A stretch of 64,000 nucleotides of DNA from Thereva unica (lineage: Eukaryota; Arthropoda; Insecta; Diptera; Therevidae): contig OX465281.1 of the NCBI GenBank assembly GCA_949987705.1, positions 241,821,143-241,885,142 of the forward strand. The letters are read 5' to 3'. Position numbers and translations under genes: made by a program. Below the pieces are notes generated by a model that made no database searches, was not told the DNA's origin, and saw only the letters and a program-made list of their open reading frames with translations. Each line of letters opens with the position of its first letter. The first letter of the stretch is position 1. This document shows positions 1 to 11,331 of this stretch, piece after piece.

Positions 1-456
1 CAATTTTCTGAAAATATCTTCATACATCACACATTTTGGTTTTCCCCAAAAATATTTACAAATCAAAATTTTCGGGAAATCACTTGCACCATCACAAAAT
101 AGTAAACAGCCACGAATTACTTACCGCCGGTGTTGGCACTTAAAGTCAAGTACCTTTGAAAATGTTGTGTCCACCGCGCCCGATTGGTAACCGATTAACA
201 AATATTGATCCACATGCCACATAAAGTTCGTGGACACTTTTCATTATCACCTCTGGTAATTTTCATACCTTCCAGCCGCTATTTACACCTTATGCAATTT
301 TTGGGGAGACCAAAAAAAGTAATCTTCTCATCACTTAACGTCTCGCAGATAAATCAGTCCTCCTCAGACCCGACGAAAGCGTAGGAGACTGATCGTGATT
401 ATCGCAGAAAGATTGATTGGAAACTTTTCCACTGTTTTGTTTAACATTTAAAAAAA

Positions 457-828
457 ATGAATTCAGTAAAAATCGGTCTGTTTTTGGTGGTGGCTATTGT
501 GGCAGTATCGTCAGTGGTGGCAGATAACACCTCAAGCTTAAACAACCAAGTGAAGGACCTTCTTTCTGTGGCGGAACAAGGACATGAAAATGTTGGACAG
601 CGAAGGGCGCGACAGTTTTATGGACATTCAGGATTTGGAGGAGTTGGTGGATTTGTTGGTGGAGGTGGTTTTGGCGGTGGACTAAAGTATAAGGAGAAAT
701 ATGCAGTTCGCTATAAATATGGATTTAAGAAACAATTCGCTGGTGTCGGTGGTGTCGGAGGTTTCGGAGGTGTCGGAGGTATCGGTGGTATCGGGGGTGT
801 TGGTGGTTTTGGTGGATTCTATGGATAG
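457..828 (+). CDS. Secreted glycine-rich protein (cuticle- or silk-like)
   Basis: Encodes 123 residues. Residues 1-22 form a hydrophobic signal peptide ending in SVVA before DNTSS, so the product should be exported. A short polar propeptide-like stretch (23-52) ends in QRRAR, a basic run that could be a furin-type cleavage site. The mature part is rich in GGFGG/GGVGG/GGIGG repeats, interrupted by a basic, tyrosine-rich segment (about 76-91, KYKEKYAVRYKYGFKK). Gly-rich secreted proteins with this design are common among insect cuticular, eggshell and some antimicrobial proteins; I cannot choose between them. The start is the first ATG after an A-rich leader, and an AATAAA lies 51 bases after the stop. 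It is the only + strand host gene and is not related to the cuticle cluster. A further 5' exon cannot be excluded. Confidence 0.75.
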   Translation: MNSVKIGLFLVVAIVAVSSVVADNTSSLNNQVKDLLSVAEQGHENVGQRRARQFYGHSGFGGVGGFVGGGGFGGGLKYKEKYAVRYKYGFKKQFAGVGGVGGFGGVGGIGGIGGVGGFGGFYG

Positions 829-878
829 TTACAAATTGATTTAGAATAATCCTTCTTAATGTAAAACAGTGTTTTTTA

Positions 879-884
879 AATAAA
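879..884 (+). terminator. Poly(A) signal of the glycine-rich gene
   Basis: An AATAAA hexamer lies about 50 bases after the stop codon, followed by an AT-rich, T-rich stretch. The spacing fits a short insect 3' UTR. Confidence 0.6.
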
Positions 885-889
885 AATTC

Positions 890-1610
890 TTCTATTTTTT
901 GAAAGATGAGAATTTTAATTTGTATTGTCAGTCAGTTGTTATTCGAAATTGCACTTTACTATAAATATTGCTGTTCCAGAAAATATTATAAATAATTTGA
1001 TTAGATATTTTGCCAAGTGTTGTTAAGTTAATCAAATCGTTGCCTTCATAGCTAACAAGGAAGTCGTGGTGTTGGATTCCATTTACACCTAGAGACATGA
1101 TCGATAAAGATCATGAAACTTTTAAGTTTTCCGGCCTAATCAGTGGTGGTTATAAATATGTTATTTGTTCGTACGAAACTCCTGTACCTATCTTTGTATA
1201 CAGGATAGCAAATAAATTGATGTTCAACTAATCGCGAAATCAAGCATTATATTTCTTGTCATTTAAACGCCGATTACGAAATAACTATTGGCATTTGGCA
1301 AATCCCGATCACTCATGATCTTTTGTCATGTATGCTGTCAGACATTGCATTAATCATAATAATAAAATGAATAAAGTGAATAAAAATAACTGATAAGACC
1401 TTCTTTACATTTCGATGCTCTGTTTGACTAAAAATTCGAAATACAAGACCTTATGAGTGAGGCTTAACCTCTGCGCTAACTTTTTTGCGCTATCATACTT
1501 CCTCGGAGTTTATTCAGACCCTTTGAAACTAGCTCAAATGCAACCCATTTAGAAAAAAAACTGTTTCCATGGCGTTCTTGAATCACCACCAACCATAAAA
1601 CTTACTATAA
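890..1610. other. AT-rich intergenic DNA, no gene seen
   Basis: No convincing coding region, tRNA or terminal repeat was recognised. Short inverted words (for example GATCATGA pairs near 1100 and 1310) occur but have no flanking duplication. Confidence 0.5.
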
Positions 1611-1611
1611 A

Positions 1612-1780
1612 GTCATGGAGGCAATAATAAATAGAAAATTCAGGAAATACCGTGAACCTGTCTCGAACTTAAAGAGCTGTAATGGAACCTCTCTTTCTGG
1701 CTTCTCAATCAAGGGCTCTATTTTAGCACCCGTTCTTTTCCTAGTTTTTATTAGGGATTTCCCACTTCCGTTAGGGAGAT
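1612..1780 (+). pseudogene. Jockey-like LINE reverse transcriptase scrap
   Basis: The + frame reads MEAIINRKFRKY and, after a deletion, GSILAPVLFLVFIRDF. These match METIINKRLLRY and GSILSPALFLIFINDL of the Jockey-like LINE at 20.9-24.5 kb in this window. More than 80 residues between the two motifs are missing, so it is a deleted, inactive remnant. Confidence 0.6.
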
Positions 1781-2194
1781 ATTGGATGTGGGCAATATAT
1801 TGTCCCAACAGGATCGAGTCACTTGCCTTGCTACACCGCCATTAACCTATGCGACCACACAGCCAACGATCATGTGATTTGACACCATTGGTCTGAGTCC
1901 AGGGCCGAGAGAAACTTTGAGGTAAGCACACCTCAATAGAAGAGAAGTATATGCTGGACCTGGTCTTTTTGATCGTGAGCTCATGTCATACTCGGCACGA
2001 ATCGAAACGAACACTGCTCCATCTCGGTGAAAGAAAAAGAGATGCGAGTTCCTACTTCCGTCAACAGGCTAAGCTATTGGATAAAATCCGTCCAGCGGAA
2101 CAGAACGTTTGCACATTTTAAGCGCAAAAAATGTTTCTTTTGGTAATCCAAATTAAGTGAGTAATAGCGCTTAAAAAGCGAAATATGAGCTTCT

Positions 2195-2345
2195 TTTTCT
2201 TCTTTAACGGGTCTACAACGGGGATCCGGTTGTGGCCTCTCGCAATTGTTCTCTCCACCGGTCCCAATTCTGAGCCGATGTCATTCAGTTTGGCATCCCT
2301 AAGCTCTGAGCGTCCTGGTCTATGCCATCCTTCCAACGGAGGTTG
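2195..2345 (-). pseudogene. 3' end scrap of an RTE-like LINE
   Basis: On the - strand a frame reads WKDGIDQDAQSLGMPN, a stop, then MTSAQNWDRWREQLREATTG before a stop and an AAG-rich tail (plus-strand CTT run near 2190-2210). This W..DGI.D...LG...W...A..R..WR pattern is the usual C-terminus of insect endonuclease/reverse transcriptase LINEs. No reverse transcriptase domain is attached, as in a 5'-truncated copy. A related relic lies at 58.65-58.76 kb. Confidence 0.5.
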
Positions 2346-2557
2346 AGTCTCCCTTTAATAATTTAATTCTAAGCAAAAAGTGTCCTTACAAATTTTCGGT
2401 AAGATATACCGTTTCGGAGATATAGTGGAAAAACCATTTGCACACGTTTTCCAAGATGGCGGCCAAATGGGGGGGGGTTAGAATCCCGAAAACTCAAACT
2501 TTAGCTCACACTGACCCCCCCCACACATCCCAAAAATAAAACCTTGTCCTGCATTTT

Positions 2558-4133
2558 TGCAATGTTAAAGTACCCACGGCTCGCCTGAACTCAGTCTAAC
2601 CCAAAAGTTTTGGCACTTCTGATTTAATTGCGGCAACCCTTAAATTAAACTTTCAGAAACTCAAAAAAACTAAAAAGAAAAAAAATATGTCGAGCTATTT
2701 TCGATTGCGAGCGTTTGTTCGAAAAAGAAAAGAAACCCGTTAAATCTCTTGTTCATTTACACTTCATAAGTTAATGTAAGTTTAAAATTTTTGTTCATAT
2801 TTTGTAAAAAATAATTGCTAAGGGGTCGTCCATTAATTATGTGCGGCATTTTGGGGGAGGGGGTCGAGCCGAATCTCACTCAATCTCACGTGGGGAAGCA
2901 GGGGTCTCGGCAAATATCACGTAACTTTTTTTTTTTCAGAAACAGTGTAAAATTGCGAGAACACTAGGCTAAATTAAGTAAAACATGTTTCTCCACTAAA
3001 GACCCTCATTCACTTACAAGCCAGGTCGGCCGGCACAGATTACTTATTTTGACTGAGGGATGATACTTCAGGTATCCACCTAACAGGCCGTGGCATGCAG
3101 GTGAAGTCATGATTTCCTACAGACACACATGCGAAGACGACATGTATAGCAGGTTATTAATTCAAGTGCAAAAATGTTAATGCCCTCAACGAAAACTTCA
3201 AGGCGGCTCCAGACTCACGCCGTGAACACACGCGAACCCGAGTGCGGATGGTTTTCGCGCCTAGCTCGCGCCTTGATTTCCTTTCCATGTGGATACGGCA
3301 TGAGTTTGTGCCGTATTTTCACGGCTTGAGAGTGAATAGAAGTTTCGATCTTCAGGCACGAACAGACGATAAATGGCCAAACACGTAAAGATTTTTGTCA
3401 GTTTTCTTGGACTGCAGGCCCCATACAGTTGGCGGCAGGCGCACGTGTGGTAATGTTTGGCCTCAAGGCGAAAACTTTCAGGCCATGGCCTGCCGGCGTC
3501 CTATGTGTAAATTGGAGCCTTAAGATATGACTACACAAATTGCAGAAAGTAGCATAGTAGCCCCGTGATTGCTAAGCCGCCAACGGCCAGTCAAACGCGC
3601 GACCCCGCGAATACTGCAGCGTACCAACCAAGTAGAACTGTCTCGCGAAAAGGCCTTTAGAATATTGTAACACAGGAAGGCATACGCTGAATTTTAGCGT
3701 AATGAATCGGCCAGGACCGGATCCCGGTTGTACAGCCGTTAAAGAAAGAAGAAGAAGAAGACGAAGAAGTCTAAATTAGCAGTTATCTCAAATAAAATCT
3801 TGCACACGACCGGCCCGATTTGCTGTGGTTATGTAAATACTAAAGATTTTTTAAAATTTGAAAAACCTCACTAGTGATTAGATGGGGAGAGAGTCGAGCC
3901 AAATCTCACAATATCTCACCAGGGGGGGGGTCGATAATTCGCAAAAATCGCCTAAAGTTTTTATTGCTTTTGAAAAAACGCTCGCAATCAAAAATAGCTC
4001 GACACTTTTTTTTCTTTTTAGTTTTTTTGAGGTTCTGGAAGTTTCATTGAAGCTTTGCCTCAATAAAATTAGAAGTGCCAAAACTTTTGGGTTAGACCGA
4101 GTTCAGACGAGCCGTGTAGAAAAGTTACTGCAT
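2558..4133. repeat. Foldback element with about 155-base inverted arms
   Basis: The left arm (2558-2713) and right arm (3979-4133) are imperfect reverse complements. Shared words include AACCCAAAAGTTTTGGCACT, CTCAAAAAAACTAAAAAGAAAA and GTCGAGCTATTTT. Just inside, both ends carry a G-rich segment containing GTCGAGCC and AATCTCAC (2863-2910 and 3880-3930), in direct orientation. Near 3720-3775 there is a LINE-like 3' tail ending in a GAA/AAG run. No transposase frame is visible, so I infer a non-autonomous DNA transposon or a composite; the superfamily is unknown. Confidence 0.55.
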
Positions 4134-4719
4134 CCTGCGAATTATTCCCTAACTTAACTACTATTATATAAAATAATTAATTTTAATAATTATTTACTAT
4201 TCAAGGTGACTTAAAAAGTAATGTTTAAAGTTCAATGGACTATCTCTAATATTGTTTTACATTTTTTAATAATAACAATGCAGAACAAAAATGCATGCAT
4301 ATAAAATAAATATTATATATTTAAATAAAACTGGTTAGAAGAACTTTTCAGCGTTCATCTTGGCCATAAATATTAACCGGAGACATTTGTTACTGTTTTT
4401 ATAGATTCTTTATATATTTTTTTTTTTTTTTTTCGGGAAAACACAAAACTAGTTTTAATAAAAATATTTTAAAATTTTTTATATTGGACATTTCAGTCAC
4501 GTGTACAAACTTTTTGGACAACTGCAAGTATTTATTATGGAGAACTCTTTGATTGTAATTTTTGATGATATTCTTATATGAACTAGGGACCTTAATGTCA
4601 ATAAAAATACATGAATTGGTTATTAATACTTATGTAACATGCAGGTTTTTGAATTATTAAAATTAGTTAGAAAAAAAATTTACAAAAATAGCTAGTTTCA
4701 TTGTCATCAAATTAGTCAT

Positions 4720-5290
4720 TTACCTCCTAGTGATTTACCTCATTGGCATTTTAAAAGCCAACTTCTTGTTCTTGTTCGGGGGAGCTCTGGAGGAAAGAAA
4801 AGGCACATTATCGAAGGTAAACGCTGGGCGAAGGTTTGACAACACCATTCCGGAAAAATCTGTTATGACACCTAAACTATCAGTATCGGATTTGAACAAT
4901 GTAAATTTAAGGCTGAAAGCAGCAAAAAATGGAAATATAAGATACCATCTAAAAATTCAAAAACTGGACATTTTGGCTTTACAAAACATTCAATCGCGTA
5001 GTCGAATTCCAAATTTAAAATAGCGACCAACACAAAATGGCGGAAGACATATAACAGACTTAAAAGTAGAAAATATAACCGATCTACTTCAAATTTTGCA
5101 CATTTGCGTATTTCGCTTGACAATGCAACCTGAAAATTTTGAAATAAATCAAGAAGACGGTTCCAAGATGGCGGTCGTATCAAATGAAAGAGTAAGACAG
5201 GTATAATACAGTTAGCTCTATCACTGCTTTTTAAATATAATATGGCGGCTACCACAAAATGACGGAAGACTCATATAATAGACATAGGAA
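4720..5290. repeat. Copy of a dispersed repeat with CACAAAATGGCGG units
   Basis: This AT-rich stretch contains CACAAAATGGCGGAAGAC, GACAATGCAACCTGA and ATATGGCGGCTACCACAAAATGACGG. The same words occur at 30.35-30.53 kb and, in the opposite orientation, at 44.3-44.8 kb, so it belongs to one dispersed family. Open frames here are repeat-derived and have no recognisable domain. Confidence 0.55.
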
Positions 5291-5515
5291 AATATAATTT
5301 CGTATGTAACGTTTTTATTGCACCAGCCATATGGGAAAAAATCCCACGCTGTTTTACATTTCGAAAGGTACGTTGTTCCCATAATATACTGGCAGGAACA
5401 ATAAAAACTTTACATGCAAAATTATTTTTTACTTTTTGGTTCATTTTAAAATAAAAGGGTATTTTTTAGTTTTTTTTTTTTTAAACTATGTGTTTATCTT
5501 TTTATTTATTATGAT

Positions 5516-6225
5516 CAGTGGCGTAAATAACACCCCCGCAAGCCCCGCAATGCGGGGGGGGCGCCAGCCAGTCATAGGCGCTCGCAGGCGCTGATAGACT
5601 CAGGGCTGATATGCAATCTTCATGAAGAGCGCCAGTCAATCATTGTATTGAGTGCCGAAAAAAATTGTCCTTTAAAACCGCTGTTGAAAATAGCATCAAA
5701 AGTTTTCATGATTAATGATTTTTCCATAGACTACAGATAAATGTGACCTCTAAGGACGTCCTCAGGGATTTCCCCATTCATCGTGGCATCCGGTGGTTGG
5801 GTTTTATTTGTATTGTCCCCTATCCCATGAAACCTCAGTTTCCAAATACCAACCGGGCGTCACATAGTAGGCGCAGGCGCCTACTGTTAATTTGGAAAAA
5901 TTTGATTGTAAAGCATAACTCGAGAAAGCCAGTCAGGTCCAGTTTCCCAACTGATTCCGTTCAAAACCGTCGCGTATAGTAACACGTATCCCAATTTATT
6001 TAACGTTTTTTCTCTCCGTAAATTAATATTAACTTAATTAGGGCAAGTTGCAGTGTTTGATTTTAAGCGGTGGAAAGTTATTAAGTGGCAGAACATGTAA
6101 CATGAATAAAAGATTAATTTCGAAAAACCCCTTTTTTAAATCATCCCTGAAAAATAAGGAGTGTTGTGAAAAGGCGCCGTTATGGATTCTGCGGGGGGGC
6201 GCCTGCTTGCTTAGTTACGCTACTG
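5516..6225. mobile_element. Non-autonomous hAT-like element, 710 bases
   Basis: The element starts CAGTGGCGTAA and ends in the near-inverse TTACGCTACTG. It is flanked by a perfect 8-base direct repeat ATTATGAT at 5508-5515 and 6226-6233. Eight-base duplications and CAGTG-type ends are typical of the hAT superfamily. Next to each end is a GC-rich segment (G runs at about 5553-5561 and 6191-6198). Internal frames (5743-5979, 6048-6236) show no dimerisation or transposase motifs, so it must depend on a transposase supplied elsewhere. Confidence 0.8.
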
Positions 6226-6233
6226 ATTATGAT

Positions 6234-7104
6234 TAGTCCTTTTGTTAGGAGTTTTGACCTCTAACTAAATATTAATTCTCAATCTTTTTTTTTTTTTCAA
6301 AAAAATAGTTTTTAGAGAGTAGAATATGTTAAAAAAAAGTTTCTTAAAATTGGTTGTACGCTACCCCGTATAACAACCCCCTAAACACAGAAAATTCCGT
6401 TTTTTACTAATATCTCTTAAAGGGCAAGTCCTATCATAAAAAAGTGTTTACAAAGTTTTTAAATCATATGATAATTTACAAAAAATGATATTATACATTT
6501 TCCCGTACGAATCGCCGTTCATGAGATATCGCTGTTTTAATTTTTTTTATTAATTCGCCAAACAAGGCACACTTAAACTAGGTATACATAACATACATAT
6601 ATAGTACAGTTTCCAGAGTAAAAAAATCGCTTAAACTGCAAAAAAAATTGTAGGTTAATGAAATTTGGAATGGTGGGAGTTTAGCAATTGGAGAAAAGGT
6701 AACCGTTGAGTTCCCGTGAAAATCACGAGAATATCGATTGAAAGAATTTTCCGATGCTTTCCCGACCGTAACTCGGAAAAACGTCGAAATTGGAAAAATG
6801 TTAAGAAGACAAAATTAAAGCTATGAAAATTCTCAACAAAAAAAGTTATATAAGCTTTTCCCGGAAAACCTCACGTTTGGTCGGAAAATGGAGGGTAAAG
6901 AAAAAAAATATGAAAAATTATTTTGTTTTTATATTGTTTTCTTTATGCAGGGTGTCCCACCTCAAGTTACAAAGTGGCGGGCTGTAGATAGGCTTTGGAT
7001 AGACGAACAAAAAATCATATGGGAGGGGGGCAGAAATCGTAACGGTTTGGTCACTAGGGCGTTTTGAAATTTTTTTGATAGAGTTTTACATATCACCCTG
7101 TATT
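6234..7104. other. AT-rich DNA, no gene seen
   Basis: Low-complexity A/T-rich sequence ends at the 5-base target duplication of the LTR retrotransposon. No frame with domain-like content was recognised. Confidence 0.5.
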
Positions 7105-7109
7105 TTGGT

Positions 7110-7263
7110 TGTTGTATTACTGTATTAAAACACGGAGCTCGTAGCGACACTTCTTTATTGCCTTCAGTCTACATTAATACTGCTGCTTACTCTACTTATA
7201 TATTATATTTGAGATGAGTGACACATCTCAAATGCATCATTAGTATTACCAGCATATACATCA
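7110..7263 (-). repeat. 3' LTR
   Basis: A 154-base terminal repeat, very short for this class, beginning TGTTGTATTAC and ending ATACATCA on the plus strand. It carries an extra ATG relative to the other LTR. Confidence 0.93.
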
Positions 7264-7276
7264 TCTCCCTTCTTTG
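7264..7276 (-). other. Polypurine tract
   Basis: On the element's strand this reads CAAAGAAGGGAGA immediately before the 3' LTR, the position and composition expected for the plus-strand primer of reverse transcription. Confidence 0.75.
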
Positions 7277-7284
7277 CCTGGTCC

Positions 7285-10200
7285 TTACGGCTGGAAGCGT
7301 TCAGGCATTCTTACTTGTCGCCCGTATCTAGTAACGTAGCCATTATTGATATTTAAATGTGACTTCGCGGAAGTGGATGGTGTTTCGACGCCAATGTGTT
7401 CTCGCGAGATATTACTATCATTCGCAACTGGTTGATTTGTAAATTGGTTTCCCTCTCCTTCTTTAATTACTGGCTTAGTCCAAGATTTTCTTAGGTGTTG
7501 TGTATTTCGTCTTATAAGATTATTGTTTTCATTTCTAATAATATACGACCTTGGACTATTATGGGATGATTCCAAAATAGCGGGTTCCCACTTTCTATTT
7601 TTCCAATAAGCTACATAATCCCCTTTTTTAAATTCAACTTCTTTCCTTATCTTTCCTCTTTCTCTAATTCCTATTAACTTTTCTTTTCCTTTTTCTAACC
7701 TAAACTTAACATCATGGGGAACTTTAGGTTTTAATGTTATTTTGCTTACTGGCAGTTTTGTGCGTAACTTACGGTTCATCAACATTTCTGACGGTGAATA
7801 ACCTATAGACGGAAGCGAAGTTGCCCTATACTCTAACAGAAACATATCTATCTCTCTACCTTCTTCCTTTGCTTTTTTCAGCATCATTTTCGTTATATGA
7901 ACGGCTTTTTCTGCCTGTCCCTTTGAAGCAGGATATCTGGGGCTTGAAAATATAAATCTAAAATTCCATTCCCTGGCAAAATCTTTTAATATGTAAGAAT
8001 TAAATGGCTGATTGTCCGCAATCACTATTTCTGGAATGCCATGTGTAATAAAAATCTTCTTCAAGACTAGTTTTACATTTTCCGCTGTTTTATTATTTAA
8101 ATGTTCGAGTTCAATCCATTTTGAGTAGTAATCTACTAAAACTAAAAAATTTTTTCCTTGGAATTCTAAAATGTCTACTCCTACTTTTTCAAAGGGAAGT
8201 TCTGGTACCGCATGTGGTATCATAGCTTGTTTTATATTTGCCGGTCGATATTTTTCACATATTCGGCAGCGTAATATCATATCCTCTATATCCCGTCTCA
8301 TATGAGGCCAATATAACAATGTTTTAGCTCTTTCTACTGTTTTTGTGATGCCCATATGTGGTTCATGTAATATCTGTAACATTTTGTTTATTAATGTTCT
8401 AGGAACTATTACCCTATCTTCATAAAATAATAACCCATTCTCTGCATATAATTTGTCTCTAATTTGCCAATAAAATTTCAAACCTTCCGGTACATGGTTT
8501 CTATCCTTTGGCCATTCCGTTGTGCAATACTCCAGTAGTTTACTTAAATTTTCATCTTTCAAAATCCTATCAATAAATAACTCTTTTTTCTCCGTACTCA
8601 AGTTTATAGAATGTACTACTTCCTTTAAAGTGCTTTCTAATTTTACATCTTCATCCTCAACTGAATTTCTTGACAATAAGTCAGCCATATGAAGATCTTT
8701 TCCTGGAATGTATGTAACTTCCAGATCATATTTTAATAGTTTTATTTTCATCCGCTGTAACCTGTTAGAATATACCTGTCCAATAGTCTTTTTCATTATA
8801 GTTACCAGCGGTTTATGATCAGTCTGTATAATCGTTCTAAATCCGTATATATAATTATGGAATTTCTGACATGCATATACTATTCCTAGCATTTCTTTCT
8901 CAATCTGAGAATAATTTATTTCCGCTGTGTTCAAACTCTTAGATGCATAACAAACCGGTCTGCCATTTTGTACTAAACAACAACCTAGTCCGTTCTTTGA
9001 TGCATCCGTTTGTATTATTATTGGTTTCGAAGGGTCAAAGCTATGTAGGGCAGTTTCATTTTTCAATATTAGTTTAATATTGTCTAAAACCTTCGTGTAT
9101 TTCTCCGTCCATTTAAATTCAATATTTTTTTTCATCAATTCTCTTAGTGGAGCGTTTATTTCTGTATATTTTGGGATAAATGATCTTAGATAATTTAATG
9201 TTCCCATTATCTTTTCAAGTTCCTTTCTATTTAAGGGATTTTTTATTCCCATTATGGCCTCAATCCTGTTCGGATCAGGAGTTATTGTATCTCCTGTAAA
9301 CAAATGACCTAAATATTTAACCTTTTCAATTCTGTATTGTACTTTGTCACCATTAAATTTTACATTAATTAATTTGGCCCTATCTATCACATTTTTTAGA
9401 TTCCTATCATGTTCCTCTACTGTTTTACCCCCTATTATAATATCGTCCACATAAATGAAACACCCAGGTAAGCTTCCAAAATGCTTTGTATTCAACTTTT
9501 GAAATTTTTCTGGTGCAATGGACACACCAAACGGTAGTACATTATATTTGTAATTCCCAAATGGGGTTGCAAAAACAGTTAATTCTTTTGATTCCTGGTC
9601 TAATTCTACCTGCCAAAAACCCTCTTTAAGGTCTAACACCGAAAAACATCTCATATCTTTCATACTGACCCTGAAATCATCAATACTTGGTATAAGAAAA
9701 TGTTCCTTTTTTAAATTCCTATTTAATTCTGCAGGATCTAAACATATACGTAATGAGCCATTAGGCTTTTCTACCACTACCATTTGATGAGACCACTCAG
9801 TTGGACCTTCAACTTTACTAATGATACCTCTCTTTTCCATTTCGTTAAGTGTATTTATTACCTTTTCCTTAATGCTAATTGGTATTCTACGTGGAGGCTT
9901 ACTAATTGGCACAGTTCCCTCTTTTACTACTAATTTACACTTCTCTGGAAATTTCCCGGTTCCACTAAATACACTTTTATTTTGGTTCACAAATATTTCT
10001 TTTTCATCTTTACGATCCGTAACCATACCTACTCTAGCTATTAAATTCAATTTTAATGACGTGTGTAGGCCTAATATCGGACTTCTATCTTCTTCCGTTA
10101 CCATATATTTTATCTTATACATTTCACCGTTATATTTTGTTTCTAATACTATATATCCTACTGTTTTTATCGGGTCTCCATTGTATGCCTCTAGTTGTGT

Positions 10201-11331
10201 TCCGGTGGGTTTTACTTCCTGTAAACATCCTAATTTTTTAATTAGAGTCGGCGACAACACATTGGCATCTGAACCACTATCTATTTTAAATTGTATGTTT
10301 AAATTTCTTATTTGTAATTTGATTTTAAAGTTTTCCTTATTTTCCTGAACCGTATTTATCTGAATCTTTTTAGTTATACTATTCAAAATCAATTTTTCTT
10401 CCTCATTCTCAGAATCACATTTCATACCTGTTATTTCTCCGACTGTAAACTTACACATCTTTCGAAAATGATTAAATCTGTTACATGCCGAACACCTCCT
10501 TCCATAAGCAGGACATCTTCCATATATATGCTGTTGTCCGCAATATGTACATTTCCTCATTTGAGATGCCTCATTCATATTACAATTTCTAAAATTAGAA
10601 CTCAAAAAATTTTTATTAGTATTATGATTATTATTAATATATGATTTTCTATTCTTATAATTATTATTATTATTATCAAAAGTATTTTTATTTTCAAAAG
10701 TTTTCTTATTTTGCATGCAATGTTTTTTATTAATAACTTCAACACTTTCCTTTCCATTTTGTATCTTCTTAATTTGTCTTCCTGTCAGCTCCGCTATTCT
10801 GCAAATTTCTACTGCTCTCTCGAATGTTAGGTTGTCATTCTTTAATAACTGAGTCTGTACAGCGTGGTCCTCTATTCCCAATACCACTCGATCTCTCAAT
10901 ATTGAACTTTTTTGCTCTCCAAATTCACAGTTTTCTATTAATTTTGTGATATCTGCCTCATATTGGTCAAACGGTTCTCCCTCTTTTTGGTGTCTTGTAT
11001 AAAATAAATACCTCTCATACACTACATTTGTTCTTGGATTACAGTATTTTTCAAATGCTGTTATTACTTCATTAATTTTCTTTCTATCTTCTTCTTCTAT
11101 ATCAAGTGTATTGAAGATTTCTATCGCCTCCTCTCCAGCGCAACTTAAAAATCTTGCCACTTGTACTTCCTCTGTCTCTTTATCCGTTTTTGTAGCTGTA
11201 GTGTATATTTTATACAATCTTAAAAATTTTGACCAGTTTTCCTTGAGATTTCCATTTAATTGCAATTTGCTGGGTTTCTGAAAATCCATTGTTAATTTTT
11301 TTTTTCTTTTTCTTTTATTCACTTTGTCCAA
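7285..11331 (-). CDS. Gag-pol polyprotein of the Gypsy-type element
   Basis: An intact frame of 1348 residues. Gag occupies about 15-300 and ends in two zinc knuckles (about 260-295, CTYCGQQH...C and CSACNRFNHFRKMC). An aspartic protease follows with the DSGSDANV active site near 350. The reverse transcriptase has YVDDIIIGG near 628, and RNase H starts with QTDASKNG near 775. The integrase has an HHCC finger (about 989-1027) and catalytic D, D and E near 1051 (GVDILEF), 1105 (ADNQPF) and 1141 (GQAEK), the D,D-35-E spacing. Gag and pol are fused in one frame without a frameshift, and there is no envelope. The second methionine (residue 15, MDFQKP) may be the true start because it opens the usual Gag N-terminus. 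All catalytic residues I can check are present, so it may still be active. Confidence 0.93.
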   Translation of the reverse strand: MDKVNKRKRKKKLTMDFQKPSKLQLNGNLKENWSKFLRLYKIYTTATKTDKETEEVQVARFLSCAGEEAIEIFNTLDIEEEDRKKINEVITAFEKYCNPRTNVVYERYLFYTRHQKEGEPFDQYEADITKLIENCEFGEQKSSILRDRVVLGIEDHAVQTQLLKNDNLTFERAVEICRIAELTGRQIKKIQNGKESVEVINKKHCMQNKKTFENKNTFDNNNNNYKNRKSYINNNHNTNKNFLSSNFRNCNMNEASQMRKCTYCGQQHIYGRCPAYGRRCSACNRFNHFRKMCKFTVGEITGMKCDSENEEEKLILNSITKKIQINTVQENKENFKIKLQIRNLNIQFKIDSGSDANVLSPTLIKKLGCLQEVKPTGTQLEAYNGDPIKTVGYIVLETKYNGEMYKIKYMVTEEDRSPILGLHTSLKLNLIARVGMVTDRKDEKEIFVNQNKSVFSGTGKFPEKCKLVVKEGTVPISKPPRRIPISIKEKVINTLNEMEKRGIISKVEGPTEWSHQMVVVEKPNGSLRICLDPAELNRNLKKEHFLIPSIDDFRVSMKDMRCFSVLDLKEGFWQVELDQESKELTVFATPFGNYKYNVLPFGVSIAPEKFQKLNTKHFGSLPGCFIYVDDIIIGGKTVEEHDRNLKNVIDRAKLINVKFNGDKVQYRIEKVKYLGHLFTGDTITPDPNRIEAIMGIKNPLNRKELEKIMGTLNYLRSFIPKYTEINAPLRELMKKNIEFKWTEKYTKVLDNIKLILKNETALHSFDPSKPIIIQTDASKNGLGCCLVQNGRPVCYASKSLNTAEINYSQIEKEMLGIVYACQKFHNYIYGFRTIIQTDHKPLVTIMKKTIGQVYSNRLQRMKIKLLKYDLEVTYIPGKDLHMADLLSRNSVEDEDVKLESTLKEVVHSINLSTEKKELFIDRILKDENLSKLLEYCTTEWPKDRNHVPEGLKFYWQIRDKLYAENGLLFYEDRVIVPRTLINKMLQILHEPHMGITKTVERAKTLLYWPHMRRDIEDMILRCRICEKYRPANIKQAMIPHAVPELPFEKVGVDILEFQGKNFLVLVDYYSKWIELEHLNNKTAENVKLVLKKIFITHGIPEIVIADNQPFNSYILKDFAREWNFRFIFSSPRYPASKGQAEKAVHITKMMLKKAKEEGREIDMFLLEYRATSLPSIGYSPSEMLMNRKLRTKLPVSKITLKPKVPHDVKFRLEKGKEKLIGIRERGKIRKEVEFKKGDYVAYWKNRKWEPAILESSHNSPRSYIIRNENNNLIRRNTQHLRKSWTKPVIKEGEGNQFTNQPVANDSNISREHIGVETPSTSAKSHLNINNGYVTRYGRQVRMPERFQP

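Noticed and set aside
4872..5255. 127-codon frame on the - strand
   Set aside because: It lies in the dispersed CACAAAATGGCGG repeat, has no domain, and overlaps an equally long + strand frame.
9821..10348. 175-codon + strand frame
   Set aside because: It is the antisense shadow of the gag-pol frame.
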